Shown one piece after another: positions 43,884 through 53,443 of a DNA stretch of 53,443 bases (its first letter is position 1; the number at the start of each line of letters is the position of its first letter). Location of the stretch: NCBI GenBank assembly GCA_011947345.1, contig JAAVTG010000294.1, forward strand, positions 1 to 53,443. The letters are read 5' to 3'. A program made the position numbers and the translations under genes. The notes under the pieces were generated by a model. It searched no databases, had not been told where the DNA came from, and worked only from the letters and a program-made list of their open reading frames with translations. Source of the DNA: Phytophthora quininea (taxonomy: Eukaryota; Oomycota; Peronosporomycetes; Peronosporales; Peronosporaceae).

Positions 43884-46825
43884 TTAGCATTCGTCGGCTG
43901 TGAGTAGAAGAGATAACAAAGCAAGGGAATCTACACAACCTAGAACCTCAAAAGAACGGCTCGGAAATGGAGTTGTTGCGCTTCCGGGACGTTGGCAGGA
44001 GTCTTGAGACCCACCCTCCATACACTCCACGACTAGAGCGCGAATCTTTTCGTAGAAGCGTTTGAACTGGAAAATATCCACCTACAACATCCAACACAAA
44101 TACAGTTAGTTCCGCAGCACCTTCAAACCATTAACACATATGAACGTACGTGGCCGCGTCGGAACTCGACAAGATAGACGCCGCGCTGGAAAAGAAACAC
44201 CTGCACGGTGCAGGTCAAGAGGCTGCCGTAGCGCACCTCCAACTGATAATTATCCCAATCAATCGTCACGCTCTGCGGTACGTTCGAGTACTCGTAAGGA
44301 GGAGGACTTGGGTAAGCAGCCAAGGCGACCTCGATGTTGGAGAGAACCAATTGAGCTGGGAGTGCAGTCAAGAACCGCGTGGAGCGAGTGACAACGTCAT
44401 TATACGACGGCGGTGCAATGACGCTCGTCGGCTGCTCTTCCGCGCCGCTTTGGATGCCAGCATCCGAATTCCCCACATTATCCTTCGAGTTGAGCGGCTC
44501 GGTCAATGTCCGGCTGAAAGGAAGACCCAGCTTTTCGTCCAGGGGAGCGATAGAGTGCGGGACCAGTGGCGAAGAACACCCGAGGAGACGCAAACGATCG
44601 GAGGTTTGGCCAGCGATCTCTTGAAATCTAGCGCCACGAGAGAAGCTGCGAAGAAAGAGCTCAGGTGGCGAATTCCGGCGAAAGTGAGTGGGGAGCGCGG
44701 CACGTGATCCAGTTACAAGTGGAGGCGATACGAACCGGTGCTGGTGTCTCTGTGTAATCGTCTGCTGTGTCGTCAAAGGTATCAAAGGGACAATTGTGTT
44801 GTCGCCCCCAACAGCGACGTCAACTTCACCAGAGCCAACGCCAGCAGAGAAAGACATGGGTGCTGTTACTGTGGCCTCTCGAACGAGTGCCTCTTGCTTC
44901 AGCAGTGAACCAGCCTCTGAGATATTGCAAGCAGCGAGCTGCTTGGACGGTGCCGCGGCACTATCGGACTCGAGCTCAAGGTCAGACTCCGAGCCGCTAT
45001 TGTTTTTTGTTTCCCGAGGAGAATTCAGCGGGGTTTGCCCAGACATCGACGAGGTCTCGTCCACAGATGGCATATACCCGACAACTCCAGCAAGATGTTT
45101 GTTCACTCGAAGATTCTGCTGCGGTGACGGAGGGCACCGAAACGCATTAGCGTGTGGGCTGGGAGATTTGAGAAGCCTTGTAATGGCCTGCGGAGAAACA
45201 GTGCCAAGTCGGCTCGGATCAAGAGGCTGGCCCAGATCGATGTCATCCTGTAGCGTGTTCACAGCCACGTTCACACGGTTTCGGTACGACGGATGGGATG
45301 GAGGCATCGAAAGGTTACCAGCAGGGATGTTGCTGGGAGGTTGGTCGTCCTCCAAGGAAGGCGACGGATTGGCCTTCTTGAGCTTCTCACCTCGCACCCA
45401 CACGTGCTGCTGTGCCTCGCCCACCGAAAGTCTCATACACGGATCCGGATACAGCAACTGCGCAATAAGAGACTTTAACTCTATCGAGAAGTGCGCAGGA
45501 AAGAACCACGTCGGGAATTCCACCTCGTTGGTCGGCTCGTCGTCGCTGTACTTGGTATTGTACGACCACTTCCGGAACCGGTCGTAGCGAACGCATTTAA
45601 GCAGGTCCTTTCCGAACGGCAAGTTTCCGGCAATCATAGCGTACAAAATGATCCCAATGGACCACGCATCGGCTTTCGCGCCGTCATATCCCTGTCCAGC
45701 GTCCATCAGCACTTCGGGAGCCACGTAATGCGGAGAGCCAACTACCGACCGCAACCGCCGAATGGATTGCGGCTGATCGGCTGCGTTTCCATTCGGATCC
45801 GTATCGGTAAACGAAAATATCGCCGACAGTCCAAAGTCCGCGATTTTCAACGTCGACTGCTCCTCGTTGTCGGCTAGTAGCAAGTTTTCCGGCTTCAAGT
45901 CGCGATGGCACACCCCGGAGTCGTGGCAAAACGCCACTCCAGAAATGAGTTGACGGAAGTACAAACGCGCAGAGTTTTCGTCCGTGCCGCAGTCCAATTT
46001 GATGCGGTCGAAGAGTTCGCCGCCCCCAGCCAGCTCCAATACGAGAAACGTAGTGCACTTGCTGTCCTGCACCAACTCCAACGCTTCGTCCAGTCGCAGG
46101 ACGTTCTGGTGGTATTCCAGCCCAGACATGTTGGAGATCTCGCGGTGGATGGAGCGTCTCGTGTGCGCGAACTTGATGAATTTTGGGGATTGTGGGCACT
46201 TTGATGGTCTGGTTTTTCACTTGCACCTCCTGGTACAGATCGGATGCGTCGGGTTGCTTCGAGTCCTGACTCAATTGCTCGCCCCACACTTGGATACATT
46301 GCGGCAAGGTCAGTTCTCGAACCACGCCGGTGTGCGGATCTTCAAAGGCTGCAATGGCCTGCTTAGACGTGGGGTGGATGAGCCACCACACGTGTTCTAC
46401 ACGTAGTCGCTCGGTCGATTTCGGCGACCCGAACGGCGTCCGTCGAGCGTAACGACGCTCCGATAGGAGGTTGTCGTCATTGAGGCCGCTGTCCGGCAGC
46501 GCCGTCACGGGCTTGCCCTTGACCGCGACAACGCAACGAGCCAGCACCGTGCTGGGGAAGAGCTTGTAGCCCACGGGGTTCAGGATCTTGATGGCGACGT
46601 GCTGCTTGGTGCGAGTCGAGAAGGCCTCGTACACGCTGCAAAGGAAGAGCGTGGTTAGTCAAACCTCCAAAGTACTGAAGAGAAAGGAAATTGGACGCAC
46701 ACGCCAGCCGCGCCGCCGCCGAGGTACCCGCCCAGCTCGTAGATGAGCTCGTGGTCGCTGTAGATGGACTGGCCGTCGTAGTGGTCCACCGACACGGTCT
46801 GCAGTTTGGGCCGCTCGTTCATCAT
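43884..46825 (-). CDS. CAMK-type Ser/Thr kinase with KA1-like tail, three exons
   Basis: Exon 1 46701-46825, exon 2 44150-46635, exon 3 43884-44081; the introns are described separately. Exon 1 ends in the Gly-rich loop (GGYLGGGAAGV), exon 2 starts VYEAFSTRTKQHVAIKIL with the ATP lysine. An insertion of about 120 residues follows (LNPVGYKLFP ... FEDPHTGVVRELTL) before the helix-C part (REISNMSGLEYHQNVL). Then come ELAGGGELFDRI, HRDLKPENLLL, DFGLSAIF, GSPHYVAPEV, a long disordered region, and a C-terminal KA1-like module spanning the second intron (VYLVEFRRGH|VDIFQFKRFYEKIR). The architecture resembles SNF1/MARK/CIPK-type kinases. One A is missing near 46187. Without intron 2 the open frame would stop at 44123, ending in LMV. 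Confidence 0.85.
44082..44149 (-). other. 68-nt intron 2 of the kinase gene
   Basis: Donor GTACGT (44144-44149) and acceptor TTGTAG (44082-44087) join FRRGH to VDIFQFKRFYEKI in frame and complete a KA1-like fold that the unspliced frame would lose. Confidence 0.8.
46636..46700 (-). other. 65-nt intron 1 of the kinase gene
   Basis: Donor GTGCGT (46695-46700) and acceptor TTTGCAG (ends 46636) join GAAGV to VYEAF, restoring the kinase glycine-rich loop through codon GT|C. Confidence 0.85.
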
Positions 46826-47379
46826 GGCGACCGCACGTTCCAAACTACTCGAACCCTACGTGTGGCGGCAACAGCTGAATTTGACGCAGGTGAGCCGACA
46901 AAGCGACCGTGCGAGCCAACCTCAAGTCGATAAGAGCTCCAAGAGGGTGTGAACACCGAACGGGGCTCTGGCGAGCTCAGCGTGCAGCGCTGGCGTCCCT
47001 CTGAGCGTCTCCAGCGAGATGCCTTTGTGAGCGCCGCGCACAGCAACCGACTCAGATGGGAGAACCATTTCAGCCAATCACAGAGCCATAAATGGAGTTT
47101 TCACCAATGATAGACCTCATCGAGTGATTTTATTTTCGCCTCCGTAACGGATGGCCGGCGAACGTCCTGCGTACTGAGCTGTGGATCGGGTGCAGCTCAA
47201 AGCAGTGGACGCTCGGAGGTTGCGACCTGCAAGCCTTTTGTCGCGCCGAAACGAGGGTCGCGTGCGTTATCAGATTATCTTGCGTTTTTGTATGCCGCGA
47301 CGCTTGAAGATATCGCGCTAGCGCCACACACTTCTTGTACCGTATCGTGTGCTTTCGGCAGTTATCTCACCATCTTCCA

Positions 47380-47918
47380 ATGCTGCTCGGCTCATTGTCC
47401 AAGCTGCGCCCGCTTCACTGCACTGCCGCCCGCCGCTTCTCAACGAGTATGACGAAAGCGCTGCTGCAAGGCGTGACGCTGCACAACGCCCAGGGTGAGA
47501 CCATCCAGGGTGAGAGCTTGGGCCAGGACGGCCGCGTGCTGGCGCTGTACTTCGCGGCCGACTGGTGCCCGGACTGCCGCGGCTTCCAGCCGGCGCTCAA
47601 CCGCTTCTACGAGCAGGCCAAGGGCCAGCTGGACGTCGTCTTCATCGGCTCAGACTCCACGGCCGCCGACCAGGCCGCGCACCTCCAGGACAAGCAGGGT
47701 CCGTGGTGGGCCGTGGCCTTCGAGGGCGAGACGCGCACGCAGCTCAAACGCAAGTTCGGCGTCTGTGCCGGCGCCGAGGTGCGCGCACTGCAGCCCATCA
47801 CCCGCAAGGGAGGCATCCCGACGCTCGTGGTGGTGCGTCCTGACGGAGAGATCGTGGACTTTGACGCTGCCGACAAGGTGGAGAGAGAGGCATCAAGGCG
47901 CTGGCCAAGTGGCAGTAG
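47380..47918 (+). CDS. Nucleoredoxin/tryparedoxin-like protein, probable organelle targeting
   Basis: ATG 47380 is followed by a basic, Ser/Arg-rich leader (SLSKLRPLHCTAARRFSTS) that looks like a mitochondrial presequence. Then comes a thioredoxin fold: LALYFAADWCPDCRGFQPAL with a WCPDC redox centre, VVFIGSDSTAADQ, and GIPTLVVVRPDGEIV with the cis-proline. This is the tryparedoxin/nucleoredoxin subtype (WCPPC-like centre), an oxidoreductase that passes electrons between dithiols. One base is missing near 47889; the probable stop is TAG 47916-47918, while the unshifted frame runs to 47961. It shares a spacer of about 550 bp with the divergent kinase gene. Confidence 0.8.
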
Positions 47919-48239
47919 AGAAAGAGGAGGAGAGAGAGCAATACAGAGAGAAGACCTTTGAGCTGATACATTGCGCTGCAGGAGCTGAGAGGCACATCTT
48001 GTGTGAGAAAACTTCAGGAGTTCGTCGACGGGTGATCGTTGGCGATGTGCAAGTTGTGGTGCCTGCCAATTGCTGCTTTGCATCGGAACTACACGACGGT
48101 ATTTGTGTTGCAACGTGTTTTCCTTTCCTAAATACGTGTGCGTGGAACTTCCAGCTTATATCTACTGCTAGACTACCCTACAACTAACTTACGTCTATTC
48201 ACTCTACCAACTTCTTACTACTTCTTCCTGCTCACCTCT

Positions 48240-49586
48240 TCACAGCGAATTCATGGACGTGTAATGAACATTGGGGCTGTGCACGACATCATACGCTGAC
48301 GATGCGTCGGACGCTCGAGGCGACGCGTCCTCGTCGGACATCGCGGTGCCCTGCTCCTCGCGACGCTTGTACGCGTCGATCTGTTTCTTGCGACGGCGCA
48401 CGTACAGCGCAAGCCCAACAACAATCAGCACGGCGCAGCAGACCAATACGATCATGCCGATCATCAGCGGCGTCGAGTGCGAGCCGCCAGAGCTTTCGAC
48501 GTTCGCCTTGACAGTTGGCAATGGTGTGGATGTCGGCGACTGCACCACCGTTGGTGCCGTTGTCACTGCCACGTCAGCATCAACTGACCCTGAGGTGACA
48601 GATATCTGGGCAACAGCGGTGTCAACAGAACCTGCGGACTCTTGGTCGGCGACTGCCGAAGCAGTACCGCCATAGCTGGAACGAAGATTTCCTTTTGCCG
48701 GCGCCGTCGTCAAAGGACTTGACGATGCAGTGGGTGTTGGTGTTGGCGTTGGCGTTGGCGTCGGCGATGGCGTTGGTGTCGGCGCCGTAGTTGGACTCGA
48801 CGTCGTTGGGCTGGATGTTGTTGTCGTCGTCGGGCTTGACGTGGTTGTCGATCCAGACTTGATTTCAGACTGCGAGGTGTCGTCACTCGTAGCAAACTGC
48901 GAGCTGCCTTCGGTGCACTCGTCAGCAGTGAGTGACAGAGTCTCCTCCAGCACTTCCCCGTTCACTCCCGTCAGCGTAATGCTCACCGAGTCCAAGTTCG
49001 CTACGCTCGTCCCGCTACCATCGATCAGAAAGTAGTAGGCAGAGTCGATCACACTAGCTGCCTGGTTGTTGATCTTCAAACTCTCGACCCCAGACACGAA
49101 GTTGGCGGGCTGCACCGCCACCCAGAACTCGCTACTGCCGGTCTTCAGGCAATACTGCACGTTGTTCGAGATCGGACAGTCCACGAACTTCCACTCGATG
49201 CTCAGCTTCGTGTACGACTGGCCGGTGATGCTCTCGAACACGTCCGGGGACAGATCCAGGTCGCCGTACTCGCAGCCCGGACACTGGTCCATGATGTAGA
49301 CGATCTCGGACGACTGGCCCGAGCAGGACGCGTCGGTGCACGAGACCTCGGCGCATCGGCCGCAGTTCATGGTCTCGCCCCATTGCTCGGCGTTGAGCGC
49401 GGCGTACTTGGTGGCGGCGTCACTGGGCCAGGACATGAAGTTGCAGTTGCCGTCCGAGGGCGAGCTGAGCGTGTAGACTGTTCCGTAGCCCTCGTAGGAG
49501 GCGGACACGACGGTCCAGCTGCATTGGACTGCGAGAAGCAGCGCGCTGATAGCGAGTCGGTGTGGTGATCTTGTCGTGGTGGGCAT
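48240..49586 (-). CDS. Expansin-like protein with mucin stalk and membrane anchor, copy 1
   Basis: From ATG 49586 a leader (LAISALLLAVQCSWTVVS) precedes a module with expansin order: ASYEGYGTVYTL, NCNFMSWP, CGRCAEVSC, VYIMDQCPGCEYGDLDLSPDVF (double-psi beta barrel, with the aspartate at the place of the expansin HFD motif) and a second beta domain (FWVAVQPANFVSGVESLKI, SVSITLTGVNGEVLEETLSL). Expansins loosen polysaccharide contacts without hydrolysis. A Ser/Thr/Pro stalk follows with a TPTPTPTPT run, then a membrane segment (LMIGMIVLVCCAVLIVVGLAL), RRRKK and a cytosolic tail ending at 48240. An ATG at 49610 would add eight residues. The protein probably sits on the cell surface with its expansin module outward. 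Confidence 0.8.
   Translation of the reverse strand: MPTTTRSPHRLAISALLLAVQCSWTVVSASYEGYGTVYTLSSPSDGNCNFMSWPSDAATKYAALNAEQWGETMNCGRCAEVSCTDASCSGQSSEIVYIMDQCPGCEYGDLDLSPDVFESITGQSYTKLSIEWKFVDCPISNNVQYCLKTGSSEFWVAVQPANFVSGVESLKINNQAASVIDSAYYFLIDGSGTSVANLDSVSITLTGVNGEVLEETLSLTADECTEGSSQFATSDDTSQSEIKSGSTTTSSPTTTTTSSPTTSSPTTAPTPTPSPTPTPTPTPTPTASSSPLTTAPAKGNLRSSYGGTASAVADQESAGSVDTAVAQISVTSGSVDADVAVTTAPTVVQSPTSTPLPTVKANVESSGGSHSTPLMIGMIVLVCCAVLIVVGLALYVRRRKKQIDAYKRREEQGTAMSDEDASPRASDASSAYDVVHSPNVHYTSMNSL
48876..49505. repeat. Left arm of a 630-bp inverted repeat (expansin module)
   Basis: This segment is the reverse complement of 51323-51952 with three mismatches and no gap. One mismatch is silent; the others change Glu/Ala and Asp/Asn. 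It covers the expansin module only; signal peptide, stalk and anchor lie outside and differ. Confidence 0.9.
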
Positions 49587-49610
49587 GCTTGAAAGTCGCC
49601 GCCGAGGCAT

Positions 49611-51268
49611 GGGCAGATTCGTCAAAATGAGCTTTTGATCAAGCACGGGAAAGCAGAAGTGATCGCTGCGATCGTGCGCGCCGACCATGAATAGATGGCA
49701 CCGCCGCCACCAACATCTGCGATCGGCGCGCCGCAGGTTTGCTGAAGCTTCTTTTTGTGAGCCACTTGAGCGGCTCTGGCCGGCCATGCGTGCGTGCGTA
49801 CAATCAGCATGCTGTCCTCGCGAATGGCCAGGAACGGTTCGTTCCCACGATGCGCCGATCCGGATCGCGACTTGCCTGTCGCGCAACACCTCCGACTCGA
49901 CTGAGAGTTCCACCCCGCCGCACCAACCGGTTTGAGTTGCGGATGAATGGCGGTAGGGTGGGATGCAAAGTGTGATCTGCGCTGGCGACGCCGCTACTGT
50001 GCGACAACCCGCGCTGGCGTGCTCGGCACGGGAAGTCCATGCTCGGATACACAATGTACTAGTAGTGAAGCGTGCTGTCCTGCCTTGAGAGCGCAGGCCC
50101 ATGGCGTGTTGCCCTGGTGTTTTGCTTCGCCTTGTGATTTCGGTGTTGCACCACAACTTCAGAAACCGAAAATCAGTGAGCATTATCGCCTAATGTGAGT
50201 GCCGCGAGGCAGCACATACAAATGTCCAGATACTTGACCTTCACGGTACTCCGCTTCACCCAAACTACGGTTTCCAAGATACCTAAAGTTGGATCTGTTA
50301 AATAGTCGTCAATCGCGCCTCATTTATCTGGACGAGCAGCTTCGCCGACACGTCCCCGAAGCCGCGGGCCCCGTTCACTTTCCCGGCAGTGTAGGATGAA
50401 CACTACGTCGCGCTGCGGTTTTCTTGAGGCGCGATAGCTTTGAGCTTGAGGTCAAGTCGGTCATCAAGCGTGGAGCGCGCTTCCAGTGACGCGCCACCTT
50501 CGTGAAAGTCTCCGCTAACGAGCGACCTATCCAAGCCGTCGTCTTCAACCACGACAACCGAGTGGCGTGCCTATCATTTGCGCCGTGGCAGTGGTCCCAT
50601 ATCCTTACCCATCGTGGCGAGGGCCCAAGTCGAAGAAGGTTGTCTGCAGTGTCGGGTGGAAAGCAAGCACGACAGTCGCCACGCCGCAAGGACACTTAGT
50701 GTCGCAGCGTACCATTGACGCTACGACCGCTGCGTCTCTGACAGTATGTTTCCGACGTCCGACCTGCGTGGAATCAGGCCCCTGGTGTCGCCCAAGGACC
50801 AGCCCTTGACTGCGCTGTCATGTGTTTGACATTTCTCCGGACGATCCGATCTTCACGTCCATTCATGCTGCTTGGTTGGTCCCACTCAGTGGGACACTCA
50901 GTGGGACCAACCGCAGCATGAATGGACGTGAGCCACTCTGACGTACGTCAGCCGAACAGACGGAGCTACGTTTCTGAAGTTGCCTTGGACGCAATCGAGC
51001 CCGCCTTGCGCACTCGCCACCTGCAGCAGCCGCAGGACTCGTCTGAATATGGAAGCGAGCCGCACGCTGGAGCCATGATGTATGACTGCGCGAGGAACGC
51101 ACGCCACCAGTCTCGCGGCGTTTGCCATGCATCTATCTGAGCGCAGACGCTCGTGGGGTGAAAGTCGTTCACAGCCACCTACACATGCTGTGCGGGACGG
51201 CCACGGCGGACTAGCAATCACTTCCAATTTCGCGGCAGCCCCAACGAGATCGGTTATCGTCACAAAAG
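49611..51268. other. Divergent intergenic region of the two expansin-like genes
   Basis: About 1.66 kb with no supported gene. It must hold both promoters and contains the palindrome at 50854-50930. Confidence 0.6.
50854..50930. repeat. 31-bp-arm palindrome between the expansin-like genes
   Basis: The left arm (50854-50886) and right arm (50900-50930) are perfect reverse complements over 31 bp except for two extra T in the left arm. The arms start CACGTCCATTCATGCTGC. The loop is 13 bases, and a small inner pair CCCACT/AGTGGG gives an alternative fold. It lies about 340 bp before copy 2 and 1.25 kb before copy 1. Confidence 0.9.
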
Positions 51269-52981
51269 ATGATCTCGCAGGGAGTTGTTAGTGTGTTGCT
51301 GCTGGCGGCGGCTGCAGGTGTTTCCGCCTCCTACGAGGGCTACGGAACAGTCTACACGCTCAGCTCGCCCTCGGACGGCAACTGCAACTTCATGTCCTGG
51401 CCCAGCGACGCCGCCACCAAGTACGCCGCGCTCAACGCCGAGCAATGGGGCGAGACCATGAACTGCGGCCGATGCGCCGAGGTCTCGTGCACCGACGCGT
51501 CCTGCTCGGGCCAGTCGTCCGAGATCGTCTACATCATGGACCAGTGTCCGGGCTGCGAGTACGGCGACCTGGATCTGTCCCCGGACGTGTTCGAGAGCAT
51601 CACCGGCCAGTCGTACACGAAGCTGAGCATCGAGTGGAAGTTCGTGGACTGTCCGATCTCGAACAACGTGCAGTATTGCCTGAAGACCGGCAGTAGCGAG
51701 TTCTGGGTGGCGGTGCAGCCCGCCAACTTCGTGTCTGGGGTCGAGAGTTTGAAGATCAACAACCAGGCAGCTAGTGTGATCGACTCTGCCTACTACTTTC
51801 TGATCGATGGTAGCGGGACGAGCGTAGCGAACTTGGACTCGGTGAGCATTACGCTGACGGGAGTGAACGGGGAAGTGCTGGAGGAGACTCTGTCACTCAC
51901 TGCTGACGCGTGCACCGAAGGCAGCTCGCAGTTTGCTACGAGTAACGACACCACTCAAACGACAACTTCAGTGGTGCAATCAACGTCGGCTCCGTTGACG
52001 GCTGCCCCCACCACGGCCACACCAACTCAAGCTGCAACGACTCAACCACCCACGGCTGCAATTTCTACATCGGCACCACCGACACAAGCTCCGACCCCCG
52101 CCGCTACACCAACGCCGGTACAAACCGAAGCCGCCACGACGGCCCCAGCGACTGAGACCCCTACGACAGCCCCGGTGACTGAAGCTCCTACCACAGCGCC
52201 TGTGATAACGGAAGTTCCTACGACAGCCCCGGTGACCGAAGCTCCTACGACGGCGCCTGTGGTAACGGAAGTTCCTACTACAGCTCCAGTGACCGAAGCT
52301 CCTACCACGACCCCGCCGACGGAATCTCCTACCACGGCCCCAGTGCCTACTTCGACTCCAACCCCGGAGCCGAGTGTCACCCCATCTCCTCCATCGCCTG
52401 AGACCATTCCGCCAACAGCAAACTCTACAACTGAAGCTCCTGTGACGACGTCGTCACCCACCGCCCAAGTAGTCTTTGCGGTGAACACTACGAGTTCCAG
52501 TACGAACAGCGGAACGAGCTCAAAGATTTCCGGCGACGATGAATTATCAACTTCTTCAAAGTCGGCCGATTCATCGTTGAGTCGCCAGGACAACAAGTCT
52601 ACGGCTACTGCATCTGTGGACAATGAGCAGAGCTCTTCAACGTCAACTACGGCGATGTCAACACAAACGTCGACAACAGTGCAGTCAACGACATCCGCAC
52701 CAAGTAGAGCGTCGCCACCTTCTCCGACCCAAGCCTCTGTCCAAGAAGAAGCGAGCAGCGGGGGCGGCATCCGCTCGACGGGTGCCATCGTCGGTCTCGT
52801 TGCTGCAGTCGCTATTGCATTGGGCACCGCTGTCGGCGTGGCAGTTGTGGTTCGTAAGAAACGTAAACTGCTGGAAGAACGCAAGGACATGGAGGACGGC
52901 GACTTGGAGTCCCCGCGGTGGTCCGGCGCGCCGTCGTATGCCAGTGTTATGACGCCCAGAGCGAAGGTTCCGGTCATGTAA
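51269..52981 (+). CDS. Expansin-like protein with mucin stalk and membrane anchor, copy 2
   Basis: A 570-residue intact frame. Signal peptide MISQGVVSVLLLAAAAGVSA; expansin module at about residues 20-225, nearly identical to copy 1; a Thr/Pro-rich stalk of about 270 residues with TTAPVTEA repeats; a membrane segment near 515-537 (GAIVGLVAAVAIALGTAVGVAVVV); RKKRK stop-transfer and a short tail ending PVM. Cysteines and the DQCPGCEYGDLDLS block are as in copy 1, so both should fold alike. The two genes diverge head to head, which with the shared module indicates an inverted duplication. The function on host or own wall is inferred, not shown. Confidence 0.88.
   Translation: MISQGVVSVLLLAAAAGVSASYEGYGTVYTLSSPSDGNCNFMSWPSDAATKYAALNAEQWGETMNCGRCAEVSCTDASCSGQSSEIVYIMDQCPGCEYGDLDLSPDVFESITGQSYTKLSIEWKFVDCPISNNVQYCLKTGSSEFWVAVQPANFVSGVESLKINNQAASVIDSAYYFLIDGSGTSVANLDSVSITLTGVNGEVLEETLSLTADACTEGSSQFATSNDTTQTTTSVVQSTSAPLTAAPTTATPTQAATTQPPTAAISTSAPPTQAPTPAATPTPVQTEAATTAPATETPTTAPVTEAPTTAPVITEVPTTAPVTEAPTTAPVVTEVPTTAPVTEAPTTTPPTESPTTAPVPTSTPTPEPSVTPSPPSPETIPPTANSTTEAPVTTSSPTAQVVFAVNTTSSSTNSGTSSKISGDDELSTSSKSADSSLSRQDNKSTATASVDNEQSSSTSTTAMSTQTSTTVQSTTSAPSRASPPSPTQASVQEEASSGGGIRSTGAIVGLVAAVAIALGTAVGVAVVVRKKRKLLEERKDMEDGDLESPRWSGAPSYASVMTPRAKVPVM
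51323..51952. repeat. Right arm of a 630-bp inverted repeat (expansin module)
   Basis: Partner of 48876-49505. Identity begins within the signal-peptide end (SASYEG) and ends abruptly after FATS(N/D)DT, where the two stalks start to differ completely. Confidence 0.9.
52160..52330 (+). repeat. 57-bp minisatellite coding PTTAPVTEA-type repeats
   Basis: Three tandem units of 19 codons, with an inner 9-residue PTTAPVTEA period, form part of the copy 2 stalk. Copy 1 has no equivalent. Confidence 0.7.
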
Positions 52982-53264
52982 ATCTGCTGGAAGCAGCATT
53001 ATAAACCCGTGTACGTTGCGTATGAATAAAAAGCGTAGTAGTTCAAGAAGGCATTGCTGGCAAATGAGCTTGCGTGGTGATGGCAACTCCTGCGCAAGGA
53101 GCGCTGCTTCCCGAGCAAGCACGCTAGTGTCTGCGGCACTGTCGAAACTCGTGGCGACAGTCCCACCAGATAAAAGGTTGCCATGCAAACTCAAGGTGGT
53201 AGTTTTTCGCGCACTCCAACTCACTAGTTGTCTGTAGGCTACACGCATTAACTCAGCAGTCCCA

Positions 53265-53403
53265 TCACAGCTTTGCTTGGTAATATTCCTTCACGGGAAT
53301 GTACTTTGCACCGCCATAGAAATCGAGCAACACGATGTGCTCAATTTCCAAGACGTACGGCACGAAGCCATGCTTTGCAGGCCAGTACTCCATCTGCGGG
53401 TGT
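53265..53403 (-). CDS. CREG-like protein, last exon only
   Basis: A 139-nt minus-strand exon starts after a pyrimidine-rich acceptor (CTTGTCCTGCAG) at 53404 and ends at TGA 53265-53267. It encodes HPQMEYWPAKHGF, VPYVLEIEHIVLLDFYGG and KYIPVKEYYQAKL. This resembles the C-terminal end of CREG (cellular repressor of E1A-stimulated genes): HPEM..WP, then LDYFGG and EEYY, with similar spacing. CREG proteins are secreted/lysosomal glycoproteins with an FMN-binding split-barrel fold. The rest of the gene is past the right edge, so start and exon number are unknown. Confidence 0.6.
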
Positions 53404-53443
53404 CTGCAGGACAAGACATCGAAGTATCAGCAAGAGATTCAAA

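Noticed and set aside
44688..45587. 299-codon plus-strand frame inside the kinase exon
   Set aside because: Antisense shadow; the minus strand encodes an unmistakable kinase.
1..53443. tRNA, rRNA or CRISPR features
   Set aside because: No tRNA-like B box with matching arms, no rRNA stretch, and no regularly spaced repeats with unique spacers were seen; the tandem repeats present are coding linkers.

Overview
The window reads as nuclear DNA of an oomycete, most likely Phytophthora or a close relative. The reasons are compact GC-rich genes, very short introns (three resolved here, 65-68 nt, with GTAAGT/GTGCGT/GTACGT donors and TAG/CAG acceptors), expanded secreted wall-active families (pectin lyase, expansin-like, thaumatin-like plus TOS1-like glucanase), a flagellar coiled-coil gene, and an AT-richer island of decayed transposons. 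The genus is inferred from gene content, not proven.

Layout. 1-1.6 kb: 3' part of a mucin-like single-pass membrane protein gene. 1.7-6.7 kb: four tandem minus-strand 2-oxoglutarate/Fe(II) oxygenase copies, one intact, one a clear pseudogene. 7.6-10.7 kb: a pectin lyase locus with two catalytic modules joined by a Ser/Thr-rich linker. 10.95-16.15 kb: two minus-strand paralogues with a thaumatin-like domain followed by a TOS1/GH16-like domain. 16.4-30.6 kb: mostly housekeeping genes: a PLP decarboxylase, LARP6-like protein with a cold-shock-like domain, CFAP73/CCDC42-like protein, NOL11, DHH1/DDX6 helicase and a PX-like protein. 30.6-40.7 kb: gene-poor, with remnants of a chromodomain protein, a MULE, a Helitron and a pogo-type transposase. 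40.7-47.9 kb: kinesin-8-like motor, a three-exon CAMK-type kinase with a KA1 tail, and a nucleoredoxin-like protein. 48.2-53 kb: two divergent expansin-like genes whose expansin modules form a 630-bp near-perfect inverted repeat. The last exon of a CREG-like gene sits at the right edge.

How the genes relate. Pectin lyase, TLP-glucanase, expansin-like and mucin-like genes would act outside the cell, on host wall or on the oomycete's own glucan wall. Three of these groups are local duplicates. In two of them the functional domain has been homogenised while linkers and anchors diverged, which suggests ongoing gene conversion. The housekeeping genes are unrelated to this and simply neighbour it.

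Caution. Many genes, including the conserved DHH1, NOL11, LARP6 and kinesin, carry single-base frameshifts that are nearly all deletions, often in short homopolymers. Most are probably assembly or read errors. Only lesions of another kind (nonsense codon, lost start, internal deletion) are treated here as real gene death.
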